Positions 42,019 to 49,334 of a stretch of DNA of 64,000 bases are shown in pieces. Under the pieces are notes generated by a model. That model saw only the letters and a program-made list of their open reading frames with translations, searched no databases and was not told where the DNA came from. This DNA is from Lachnospiraceae bacterium (GTDB lineage Bacteria; Bacillota; Clostridia; Lachnospirales; Lachnospiraceae): positions 1 through 64,000 of the forward strand of contig JAILGE010000031.1 in NCBI GenBank assembly GCA_024697065.1, given 5' to 3'. The translations under genes and the position numbers were made by a program. Every line of letters begins with the position of its first letter. Within the stretch, counting starts at the first letter, position 1.

Positions 42019-42753
42019 TCAATGATTATATTTCCAGTCGTTGTATAATGCATGGATCTCCTGTTTTCTGGATCGGGAGATAAGAACGACGGTGCCGTCC
42101 TTCAGACAGCATTCATTTCCGTTAACAGAATCAATAAATGAAAGATTTACTATGAAGCCGCGGGATATAAGGGCGAACCCTTCCGGCAGCAGTTTTTCTA
42201 TTTCGGAGAGAGTCATGGTTACAAGGAGAGAACCTGCATCAGTCTCGATCTCCGTCTTGTTTCTGAGACTCTGTATAAATCTGATGTTGCAGCAAAAAAG
42301 CTTAAGGTCGGTGCCGTTGCTGTGAACAGTTATAAAGGGCTTGAGACATGTGGTATCATAGCGCTCGAGAGCATCCCTTACCTGATCTAAGGTATAGGGC
42401 TTGACTATATAAGCCAGAGCGCGGATCTCAAATGCTTCAACGGCAAAGTCCCTGCTTCCCGTTACAAATATTATGGGGATCCAGGGGAAAAGGTCGTGGA
42501 GCTGTCTGCCTGTTTCCATACCGTTCATACCCGGCATGAGACAGTCGAGAAACACAAGAAAGCGTTCCTCGGCAGAAGGATCGTGAATAGCTGATCTCAT
42601 GTGATCTAACAGTTCTGTTCCTGAAGAGAAACATGTGATCTCGGGGAGCTCGGCGGGGGCGCCGGATACGGACACACTTTCAAAAACTTTTCGTATCATG
42701 GCACTGAGCTTTATAAGTTCGCTTTTTACATCGTCGCAGATAAGTATCTTCAT
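42019..42753 (-). CDS. LytTR-family response regulator
   Basis: 244 residues. The receiver (1-125) has the DD pair near residue 7, phospho-acceptor Asp in LVFLDCLMPGMNG and Lys in YIVKPYT. The C-terminal LytTR domain (about 140-240) shows the beta-strand DNA-binding fold with LRNKTEIET and ISRGFIVNLSFIDSV. This is the AgrA/AlgR group, which often controls peptide signalling, bacteriocin or surface genes. No histidine kinase is adjacent, so it is an orphan here. Its probable terminator and possible target boxes lie just downstream. Confidence 0.9.
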   Translation of the reverse strand: MKILICDDVKSELIKLSAMIRKVFESVSVSGAPAELPEITCFSSGTELLDHMRSAIHDPSAEERFLVFLDCLMPGMNGMETGRQLHDLFPWIPIIFVTGSRDFAVEAFEIRALAYIVKPYTLDQVRDALERYDTTCLKPFITVHSNGTDLKLFCCNIRFIQSLRNKTEIETDAGSLLVTMTLSEIEKLLPEGFALISRGFIVNLSFIDSVNGNECCLKDGTVVLISRSRKQEIHALYNDWKYNH

Positions 42754-42794
42754 GATCGTAAATATGCCTCGGGGGTGAAAAGCTTATACTCAAA

Positions 42795-42841
42795 CATTAT
42801 AACACAGGACGATAATAAATAGACAAATCTGTGTTATAATG
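42795..42841. promoter_or_regulatory. Divergent promoter region with 13-bp inverted repeat
   Basis: CATTATAACACAG (42795-42807) and CTGTGTTATAATG (42829-42841) are perfect inverted copies 21 bp apart. Each arm holds a TATAAT pointing outward: 42835-42840 towards sufS and 42796-42801 towards the LytTR gene. Neither has a clear -35. The arrangement suggests mirror-image promoters or one operator controlling both genes. Confidence 0.5.
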
Positions 42842-42876
42842 GCGTCATTGTATTTGGAGTGCGAGAGGTTTTTCAG

Positions 42877-44109
42877 ATGAATGTTATTGATATAAGAAAT
42901 GATTTTCCCATATTGAAGGATAATCCGGGATATATTTATTTTGATAATGCGGCTACAAGCCAGAGGCCTGTACAGGTTCTTGATGCAATAGAGAATTTTT
43001 ACCGCACCACCAATGCCAATCCCTTAAGGGGGCTTTATGAATGGAGCATGGGTGCTACGGATGCATACGAGAATGCAAGACAAAAAGTTGTGAAGTTTGT
43101 CAACGCGGATTCCGAGGAGGAGATCGTATTTGTCCGCAATGCGACCGAAGCGCTTAATCTGGTGGCTTTTTCCTGGGGACTGGATAATCTCAGGGAAGGC
43201 GATGAGATCCTTATCACCGTGATGGAGCATCACAGCGATATCCTGCCCTGGCAGATGGTCTCACGCAAAACAGGCGCAGTACTTAAGTTTATCGAGCCGG
43301 ATAATGACGGCACCATAACTGAAGAGAATCTGAAAAAATGCGTTAACAGCAATACAAAGCTCATAGGCATGGCCGCGGTTTCGAATGTAATGGGAGTGAA
43401 GAATCCGGTTAAGCTTGCAGCAGAGCTGGTACATGCCAACGGCGGCATCATGGTGGTTGACGGAGCCCAGTCGGCACCGCATATGAAGACTGATGTAAAA
43501 GCCATAGGTGCTGACTTCTTCGCATTTTCGGGTCATAAGATGCTGGGACCTATGGGAATAGGTGCTCTTTACGGAAAGAGGTCCTTATTTGAAAAAATGT
43601 CTCCCTTCTTATCCGGTGGTGAGATGATAGAGTATGTTAAGAGGGATTCCGCTACATATGCGGAGCTTCCTCATAAATTCGAGGCCGGAACGGTCAATGC
43701 ATCGGGGGCTGTGGGACTTGCGGCTGCCATCGATTATCTGGAGAACGTGGGCTTTGATGAGATCGAAGCACAGGAGAACCGGGTGACAAAGATCGTGTAT
43801 GAAGGATTAAAGAGCATTCCCCATGTGCATGTATATGGCAATGAAGATCCCGCAAAGCATTCGGGTATCGTGACTTTTAACATAGACGGATGTCATCCTC
43901 ATGATATAGCAACTGTCCTTGATGACGAGCACATTGCGGTGCGTGCCGGTCATCACTGTGCACAGCCTCTTATGGAATTCATGCAGGAGAGACTGGATAT
44001 GGAATTCCGTGCAACGGCAAGGGCAAGTATGTATTTTTACAATACCGAAGAGGAAGCACAACGATTTGTGGAAGCGGTAAAAAAAGTAAGAGGATGGCTC
44101 GGCTTCTGA
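42877..44109 (+). CDS. sufS: Cysteine desulfurase SufS
   Basis: 410 residues from ATG 42877 (GAGAGG 8 bp upstream); an in-frame GTG at 42859 precedes that site. It is a PLP-dependent group II desulfurase: PLP-Lys221 in FSGHKMLGPMG, catalytic Cys361 in RAGHHCAQPLM. It takes sulfur from cysteine as a persulfide and hands it to SufU for iron-sulfur cluster assembly. sufU follows after 46 bp. The scaffold genes sufB, sufC and sufD are not in the window; in Clostridia and Bacilli they are usually beside sufS, so their absence here is notable. Confidence 0.94.
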   Translation: MNVIDIRNDFPILKDNPGYIYFDNAATSQRPVQVLDAIENFYRTTNANPLRGLYEWSMGATDAYENARQKVVKFVNADSEEEIVFVRNATEALNLVAFSWGLDNLREGDEILITVMEHHSDILPWQMVSRKTGAVLKFIEPDNDGTITEENLKKCVNSNTKLIGMAAVSNVMGVKNPVKLAAELVHANGGIMVVDGAQSAPHMKTDVKAIGADFFAFSGHKMLGPMGIGALYGKRSLFEKMSPFLSGGEMIEYVKRDSATYAELPHKFEAGTVNASGAVGLAAAIDYLENVGFDEIEAQENRVTKIVYEGLKSIPHVHVYGNEDPAKHSGIVTFNIDGCHPHDIATVLDDEHIAVRAGHHCAQPLMEFMQERLDMEFRATARASMYFYNTEEEAQRFVEAVKKVRGWLGF

Positions 44110-44155
44110 GATCTGCAATACTCTGAGTCATAAAAGGATTAAGGAAGAACAGTAA

Positions 44156-44638
44156 ATGGAACTTAAGAATCTTTATCGTGAAATAGTAAATGAGCACAAT
44201 CTGCACCCTGTTCACAAGGGGGATCTTGAAAACCCATCGATGATCCTTAACGGGGTCAATCCGAGCTGCGGTGATGATATCTATCTTCAGCTTCAGATAG
44301 ATGAAAATGATATCGTTACAGACGGGAAGTTTAACGGGTCAGGATGTGCCATATCACAGGCTTCCGCAGATATGATGCTGGATCTGATCATTGGCAGGTC
44401 AAAGGAAGAAGCACTTAAATATGCGGAGAACTTTATGGGAATGGTCAGGAGCACTGCTTCTCCCGAAGAAATAGAATCCCTTGAGGAAGCGGCGGCTCTG
44501 GAAGATATCGCACATATGCCGGCCAGAGTAAAATGCGCGACTCTCGGATGGAAGACCATGCAGAGAATGCTTCGCGACGGCGAGACGGAGGGCGGAATGT
44601 CAGCACCCTGCGGAGCATGTTCCGCAGACGATAAATGA
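44156..44638 (+). CDS. sufU: SufU, sulfur-transfer protein for SufS
   Basis: 160 residues of the NifU-like SufU family. The three zinc/sulfur-acceptor cysteines are in NPSCGDDI, GSGCAISQAS and VKCATLGW, with the SufU-type insertion between the last two. It accepts persulfide sulfur from SufS in the cytosol. A C-terminal CGACS adds two cysteines after the usual end. Its stop overlaps the start of the next small gene by four bases, so the two are translated together. Confidence 0.93.
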   Translation: MELKNLYREIVNEHNLHPVHKGDLENPSMILNGVNPSCGDDIYLQLQIDENDIVTDGKFNGSGCAISQASADMMLDLIIGRSKEEALKYAENFMGMVRSTASPEEIESLEEAAALEDIAHMPARVKCATLGWKTMQRMLRDGETEGGMSAPCGACSADDK

Positions 44639-44907
44639 GACTCTGGTTCAGGATCTGGAAAAACACGCATCTGATAAAACAGACCGTTATCGATCGCCCT
44701 GAAGAGGACACCAGGACTCATAAGATAAATCATGCCATAGAGGAGGCCTGTCAGGAATTCGATCTGGGGACTCCCATCTGGCTGGATAAAAATATTAAGG
44801 ATTTTAAGAGATCCGGCAGGGTACGTTTCACCGGCGACAGCTTCATTGAAAGTATCGAATTCGATTACATGGAAATGAGTGTTCTGGAAGAAGATATGCT
44901 TTTCTGA
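44635..44907 (+). CDS. Small protein coupled to sufU, unknown function
   Basis: 90 residues, no cysteine pairs, no membrane segment. It starts MRLWFRIWKNTHL, is basic at the N-terminus and acidic at the end (EEDMLF). It overlaps sufU in the ATGA arrangement, so a link to iron-sulfur or cysteine metabolism is possible but unproved. I do not recognise a family. A strong terminator follows 53 bp after the stop. Confidence 0.75.
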   Translation: MRLWFRIWKNTHLIKQTVIDRPEEDTRTHKINHAIEEACQEFDLGTPIWLDKNIKDFKRSGRVRFTGDSFIESIEFDYMEMSVLEEDMLF

Positions 44908-44960
44908 GAAGACTTTTTGTATGAACTGAATGTATCGGATAACAGCGCATAAATCAGAAA

Positions 44961-44988
44961 AAACTCTTCCCTTACGGGAAGAGTTTTT
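44961..44988 (+). terminator. Intrinsic terminator of the sufS-sufU operon
   Basis: AAACTCTTCCC-TTAC-GGGAAGAGTTT, an 11-bp stem with tetraloop, T-run and then CGG. Confidence 0.9.
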
Positions 44989-45008
44989 CGGTATATAAAA
45001 GTTCTTAG

Positions 45009-45060
45009 AAAGGAGGTGTGCCCGGGTGGTAGAGTTAGGAGACACCCGGGCACGAAAACT
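45009..45060 (+). promoter_or_regulatory. Split ribosome-binding site bridged by an 11-bp hairpin
   Basis: AAAGGAGG (45009-45016) is followed by one base and a perfect GC-rich stem GTGCCCGGGTG / CACCCGGGCAC (45018-45028 and 45043-45053, 14-nt loop), then GAAAACT and ATG 45061. With the hairpin folded, the distance from GG to ATG is 8 nt, the usual optimum. No T-run follows on either strand, so it is not a terminator. Confidence 0.5.
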
Positions 45061-45132
45061 ATGAAAACCGTTTATCTGTGGTATCTCTTTGCTATGACTT
45101 CATATTATCCGACACATATGAATAAACTATGA
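45061..45132 (+). CDS. Possible 23-residue peptide
   Basis: A 23-codon ORF beginning MKTVYLWYLFAMTSYY, aromatic and hydrophobic after one Lys, ending in THMNKL. It could be a membrane-inserted micropeptide, a leader peptide or chance. Support is only the hairpin-bridged Shine-Dalgarno sequence just upstream. No promoter is evident between the sufU terminator and it, apart from TATATAAA at 44992-44999. It lies in the 365-bp gap before the coiled-coil protein gene. Confidence 0.35.
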   Translation: MKTVYLWYLFAMTSYYPTHMNKL

Positions 45133-45204
45133 ACTTCGGGTAAAGATAGTGTTAAAGTGAAGCGCAGTGCCGTAAATTCACTGCCTGAGGAGGTGTAAAT
45201 AACA

Positions 45205-45243
45205 TTGTCAATAAATGCCTGTGATGGTATACTTGTGACAAGT
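45205..45243 (+). promoter_or_regulatory. Promoter and operator-like palindrome of the coiled-coil gene
   Basis: TTGTCA (45205-45210), 17-bp spacer, TATACT (45228-45233). ACTTGT-G-ACAAGT (45231-45243), a perfect 6-bp inverted repeat, overlaps the -10 and expected start point, a typical place for a repressor. Confidence 0.6.
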
Positions 45244-45272
45244 GTGCATACGTTTCGGAGGAGCGGACGACA

Positions 45273-46988
45273 ATGGATAATTTTATGGATAAGCTTGCGG
45301 AGAGATATAATGCGCAAGACATGATCAAGGCTAATTCCCAGGCGGAAAAGGCTGAAATGAACAATCTTGAGGAACAGGTCGAGGCATACGAAGCAGTTCT
45401 TCAGGAAATGCGAAAGTTAAATTATCGAAATACAGAGCTCACCGAGAAAATGGTTGCTCTTGTTGATGAAAGTATGCAGAAGGTCAAGACGCTTCAGATC
45501 GAAGCAGCCGGCGGTGGAATGGATACCGAGGCTATTTCGAGGGAGATGTCCGATGCGGTTTCCAAGGCTGTAGGAACTGCAGTGAGCAACATGGATGAGT
45601 CCATGATGCAGAGTCTGTCTGATTCTCTTAAGCGTGCGATCGAACAGCCTGCCGAGGAACTCAAGCAGTCTTCAGCTGCGGTTCAGACATCGGCGGACAG
45701 CGTAAGGAATGCCACCGACGAAGTGAAGTCCGGAGTTGAGGGAGTTCAGAGCGCTGTCAATGATCTGAAGAATGATATGGCTGAGGTCCGCAAGTCGATA
45801 GACGGGACCAGAGAGGATATAGAATATATACGTCTGTCGGTTGAGGATGCTGCCGAAAAAGCTCCCGTTGCCGGGGGATTAACAGCTGAGGATAAGGAAG
45901 AGATAAAGAACGAGATCGCATCCGTAAAGGCAGCAGTGGAAGCCCTTAATACGGACAGCGGGTCGGATGAAGAGATAAAGAGCGAGATCGCATCCGTAAA
46001 GGCAGCAGTGGAAGCCCTTAATACGGACAGCGGGTCGGATGAAGAGATAAAAAGCGAGATCGCGTCCGTAAAGGCTGCCATCGCGGAATTAAAGGCTGCC
46101 GTAGAGGAAGTTGCATCCGGTGAGACTAAAAGAGATGAGGCAACGGAGGCTTCGGATAAGTCTTTTGCGGAAGAACTTAAAAATGCTCTTACGGAAGCAT
46201 ATGGTGCCATCGAAGGTGCCAATAATAACGTATCTGCCACAAGAGGTGCTGTAGAAGAAGCCAAGCTTGGCATAGCAGATACAAAAGCTGCGGTTGAAGC
46301 AGGTAAGAGCAGTCTGGACGTAGTACGTGCAGGTGTTGATGAGACTAAGACCGGTATCGAAGGTATACAGGGTACGGCCGATGAGATACGTGTGGGTCTG
46401 GCTTCCATAGAGGGCAGATTAAATGAGCTTAGTGAAGGAAGCAATGCGGAAGTAAAGGAGAGCATTGATCAGATCAATTCCGTTACTGCGGAACTTAAGG
46501 CTGCAATGCTTGATATCTATGATTCACTCAATGATGCCAAGAAGTCCATCTCGGATGTCCGTTCACAGCAGACGGCATTGGCTCAGGGACAGGCTGATTC
46601 CATAAAGGAAGACAAGAGAGATCTTAGAGTAAGAGTAACTGATATCGGTATTGTTGCAGGCAGACTCGAAACTGCGATAGAAGAACTTAAGATCGCAGTT
46701 GAGAAGCTTGATGCGGATGAAGAAAAGGATGAAGAGGGTCTGGATGAGGTCCTCGAGGAGAGATTTAAGGCAAACGAAGAGTTTATGCACAAGGAGAGCG
46801 TAAAGGTCTACCGTAATGTGCAGGCTATCCTTAACGAGAAGTCCGAGAAGCAAAGCGACAGCAGCGATCTTAACAGAAAGACTATTGAACAGAGGATCTC
46901 ACGTGTTCATGGTGTGGCTGTATTCGGATTGATAGTAGGCCTCATCAATCTTGCTGTGATAATCCTCAGGATTTTTGGTATAATCTGA
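45273..46988 (+). CDS. Tail-anchored coiled-coil protein with internal repeats
   Basis: 571 residues, almost entirely helical heptad-like sequence rich in Ala, Glu, Lys and Ser with repeated A-V-E/S-D-V-R patterns reminiscent of methyl-accepting or apolipoprotein-like coiled coils, but no conserved signalling tip. Three 24-residue units lie at about 210-280. The only membrane helix is at the very C-terminus (about 548-568, VAVFGLIVGLINLAVIILRI), so the rod would face the cytoplasm. GGAGGAG precedes ATG 45273. No family is recognised; roles in cell shape, polarity or scaffolding are possible but not shown. It is a single gene between its own promoter and terminator. Confidence 0.8.
   Translation: MDNFMDKLAERYNAQDMIKANSQAEKAEMNNLEEQVEAYEAVLQEMRKLNYRNTELTEKMVALVDESMQKVKTLQIEAAGGGMDTEAISREMSDAVSKAVGTAVSNMDESMMQSLSDSLKRAIEQPAEELKQSSAAVQTSADSVRNATDEVKSGVEGVQSAVNDLKNDMAEVRKSIDGTREDIEYIRLSVEDAAEKAPVAGGLTAEDKEEIKNEIASVKAAVEALNTDSGSDEEIKSEIASVKAAVEALNTDSGSDEEIKSEIASVKAAIAELKAAVEEVASGETKRDEATEASDKSFAEELKNALTEAYGAIEGANNNVSATRGAVEEAKLGIADTKAAVEAGKSSLDVVRAGVDETKTGIEGIQGTADEIRVGLASIEGRLNELSEGSNAEVKESIDQINSVTAELKAAMLDIYDSLNDAKKSISDVRSQQTALAQGQADSIKEDKRDLRVRVTDIGIVAGRLETAIEELKIAVEKLDADEEKDEEGLDEVLEERFKANEEFMHKESVKVYRNVQAILNEKSEKQSDSSDLNRKTIEQRISRVHGVAVFGLIVGLINLAVIILRIFGII
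45900..46100 (+). repeat. Three 72-bp tandem repeats in the coiled-coil gene
   Basis: Units start at 45900, 45972 and 46044, each beginning E-I-K-(N/S)-E-I-A-S-V-K-A-A. The first two are almost identical at DNA level; the third is complete only over its first ~45 bp before diverging. Confidence 0.9.
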
Positions 46989-47013
46989 GAATCATTTTAA
47001 AAAGGTTGCAAAG

Positions 47014-47056
47014 ACGCAGCATTAGGGACATTGGATCTTCCTGTGCTGCGTTTTTC
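47014..47056 (+). terminator. Intrinsic terminator after the coiled-coil gene
   Basis: ACGCAGCA / TGCTGCGT stem with a 22-nt loop followed by TTTTTC. Confidence 0.7.
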
Positions 47057-47086
47057 GGAGATTATATAAGTTTAATTTAATTTCGT

Positions 47087-47653
47087 ATGAGCAGAGTTGA
47101 CAGAAAAATTGCAGAGAATCTAAAACGTATCAGGAAGTCCGGCAATATGAGCCTGGATACTATGGCTGCACGCACCGGGGTGAGCAAATCTATGCTTGGC
47201 CAGATCGAGCGTGGAGAGTCAAACCCTACCGTGGCTACCATTGAGAAGATCGCGGAAGGACTGAAGATCAGCTTTGATGAACTCTTTTATACGAGAGAAG
47301 AAGATATCAGGGTGGTGGATCCGGAACGTATGGAGATCTACCGTGAAAAGGAAGGCAAATATCGTATAAGACAGATCTTCGGCTATGACAGCCGCAGAAC
47401 TTTTGAAGTATATCAGGCAGAGATCTATCCCTGCGGAAGTATGAGGGATATTACGGATAAGGAAGATGCTGTACGCTATATCACTGTCCTTGAAGGGGAG
47501 TTACTGCTTCATGCGGACCACGAGGTTTATACATTAAGCCCCGGGGATGAAGTGCGTATCGCAGGTGGTAAGGGATATCAGATCGAGAACCGCTCGGGCA
47601 TGTTTGCGAGAATATCCATTCTGTTGTCTTTTGAAAGGGGCACCAGAAGGTGA
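47087..47653 (+). CDS. XRE-family regulator with C-terminal cupin domain
   Basis: 188 residues. The N-terminal helix-turn-helix (about 8-65; LDTMAARTGVSKSMLGQIERGES) is followed by a cupin_2 barrel (about 105-185; PCGSMRDI, LEGELLLHAD, LSPGDEVRI). Such regulators sense small metabolites, often amino acids, polyamines or sugars. The next gene, a cell-wall hydrolase, starts 4 bp before this stop codon ends (GTGA overlap), so they are an operon. The ATG at 47087 has only a weak ribosome-binding site in an AT-rich leader. Confidence 0.9.
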   Translation: MSRVDRKIAENLKRIRKSGNMSLDTMAARTGVSKSMLGQIERGESNPTVATIEKIAEGLKISFDELFYTREEDIRVVDPERMEIYREKEGKYRIRQIFGYDSRRTFEVYQAEIYPCGSMRDITDKEDAVRYITVLEGELLLHADHEVYTLSPGDEVRIAGGKGYQIENRSGMFARISILLSFERGTRR

Positions 47654-49227
47654 TTCGTTCTTCTTGTTTTGACAGATTGAGAACCGTGACGATCTTACAT
47701 ACGGCAGCAGCTGCCGTCTTTTTTTATGTGCTTTTGATGCCGGGATTTAAGCCTTTTGACATCCTCCCCCGTGCAGGTGAAGCTGTTACCGTGTATATGG
47801 ATGGGACAGAGATCGGCACTTTAAAAGCAGGTACGGATGCAGAGGCACTGTACCGTGAAGCTCGAAGCAGTCTTTCTTCGACAGAAGGGGATTTTGTCTA
47901 TACGGATGTGCCGGAATTTAAATATGTGAAAAAAGAGGCATTCTTTTGTCACACTGATCCGGATGCAGAGATCAGGGAAAAGATAAAGAACAGGCTGGAG
48001 GAAGGCATCAGGGAAGATCTTACGCCCTCCTATTCGATCAAAGTTAACGGGACCGTTGTGACCGTTGCAAGTGCATCGCAGGCCGGAGAAGTGCTTCAGA
48101 GTGCCATAGCGCGGTATGACAGGGATGATGCATTTGATGTAGAGTTGGTCAAGGATCCTTCCAGAGAGTTCAATGTGCTCATTCCGAGGATCACAGACAG
48201 ACGAAAAGAAGGCGGTGATCTGACTGCTCCGCTGGCAGCCGGTGCCGGTCATATCGAAGAAGATCTGACGGTATGTGAGATCAGGAGCGGGAAGGAAGGC
48301 TTTGACAGCTTCGATTATTGCGTCAATGATATGGATTTTTCCGCGGATGTTGAGATCGTGGAATCCTATCTGGCAGCGGGGGAAACTGCGGATCCTGATG
48401 TTGCTTCTTCAATGCTTTTTGATCTGCAGGAAGTTCAGCAGATCTATACCGTTCAAAAAGGAGATACGCTGTCAGAGATCGCTCTTACAGTGGGACTGCC
48501 TCTTGATGAGATCATTGCTTTAAACGACAGCCTCGAGAATGAGAATTCGGTGATACATCCGGATGAAGAGCTTATAATCACTGTTCCCGAACCTGAGCTT
48601 TCCATTGTATGGAAAGAGACGGAACGTGTGGAAGAGATCTACGATCTGCCCACAGAGTATATCTACAATGATTCCTGGTACACCAATCATTCCGAAGTTG
48701 TTACACAGCCCTCTGCCGGATGCAGGGATGCTGTCATAATGACGACCAGGATGGATGATAATGAGATCAGCCGCGAAGTGCTGTATGAAGAGGTTAAGTC
48801 TCCTGCTGTTGCAAAGGTCGTGGAAGTAGGAACGATAATCCCTCCGACATTCATAAAGCCGATATCCGGAGGCAGGATGACTTCCCCGTTTGGAAGGAGA
48901 AAGAGACCCACGGCAGGTGCATCAAGCTTCCATAAGGGTATAGACTGGGCGACACCTGTGGGGACTTCGGTATATGCATCCTCCGGCGGAACCGTTGTAA
49001 AAGCGGGATGGGGAAGCGGATACGGATATGTTGTCTATATCAATCATCCTAACGGAATGCAGACAAGATACGGTCACCTGAGCAAGGTCTATGCTAAGGT
49101 GGGGCAGACTGTAAAGCAGGGAGATGTTATTGCGGCAAGCGGAAATACCGGCGTCAGTACGGGACCGCATATACATTTTGAGATACTCGTAGGCGGCTCC
49201 CAGGTTGATCCTATGAACTATCTCTGA
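47650..49227 (+). CDS. Peptidoglycan hydrolase: LysM, G5 and M23 endopeptidase domains
   Basis: 525 residues from GTG 47650. An N-terminal membrane anchor (about 13-30) is followed by a region with two beta-rich segments, LysM at about 268-315 (IYTVQKGDTLSEIALTVGL), a G5 domain (about 320-395) and a C-terminal M23 zinc peptidase (about 400-525). Zinc ligands His and Asp are in FHKGIDWATP and His in HIHFEI, with the catalytic His in RYGHLSKV. It would cut peptide cross-links of the wall outside the cell, held by LysM and the anchor. It is coupled to the XRE-cupin gene. Related Lachnospiraceae proteins share the LysM-G5-M23 order. Confidence 0.9.
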   Translation: MIRSSCFDRLRTVTILHTAAAAVFFYVLLMPGFKPFDILPRAGEAVTVYMDGTEIGTLKAGTDAEALYREARSSLSSTEGDFVYTDVPEFKYVKKEAFFCHTDPDAEIREKIKNRLEEGIREDLTPSYSIKVNGTVVTVASASQAGEVLQSAIARYDRDDAFDVELVKDPSREFNVLIPRITDRRKEGGDLTAPLAAGAGHIEEDLTVCEIRSGKEGFDSFDYCVNDMDFSADVEIVESYLAAGETADPDVASSMLFDLQEVQQIYTVQKGDTLSEIALTVGLPLDEIIALNDSLENENSVIHPDEELIITVPEPELSIVWKETERVEEIYDLPTEYIYNDSWYTNHSEVVTQPSAGCRDAVIMTTRMDDNEISREVLYEEVKSPAVAKVVEVGTIIPPTFIKPISGGRMTSPFGRRKRPTAGASSFHKGIDWATPVGTSVYASSGGTVVKAGWGSGYGYVVYINHPNGMQTRYGHLSKVYAKVGQTVKQGDVIAASGNTGVSTGPHIHFEILVGGSQVDPMNYL

Positions 49228-49237
49228 TAAGTCAAGA

Positions 49238-49296
49238 GAACGTTAGTTCCGAACGCATGCACGGATTTTGACAACAGGCTGTCCGTGCGATATAAT
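49238..49296 (+). promoter_or_regulatory. Consensus promoter of murA with nearby inverted repeats
   Basis: TTGACA (49268-49273), 17-bp spacer, TATAAT (49291-49296): a perfect consensus promoter. GCACGGA / TCCGTGC (49259-49265, 49282-49288) flank the -35 and spacer. GAAC-GTTA-GTTC (49238-49249) resembles a LexA half-consensus but lacks the outer C and G. Confidence 0.8.
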
Positions 49297-49334
49297 GCCT
49301 TTCGGATTTTGAAAAAACCATGGAGTAGAGATTT

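Noticed and set aside
45205-45318. TTG-started 38-codon frame behind GGAGGTG (45189-45195)
   Set aside because: It overlaps the promoter and the start of the coiled-coil gene out of frame; the GGAGGTG is noted but gives no convincing product.
49238-49249. GAAC-GTTA-GTTC as a functional LexA box for murA
   Set aside because: The outer C and G of the consensus are absent and murA is not an SOS gene in known bacteria; kept only as a remark.
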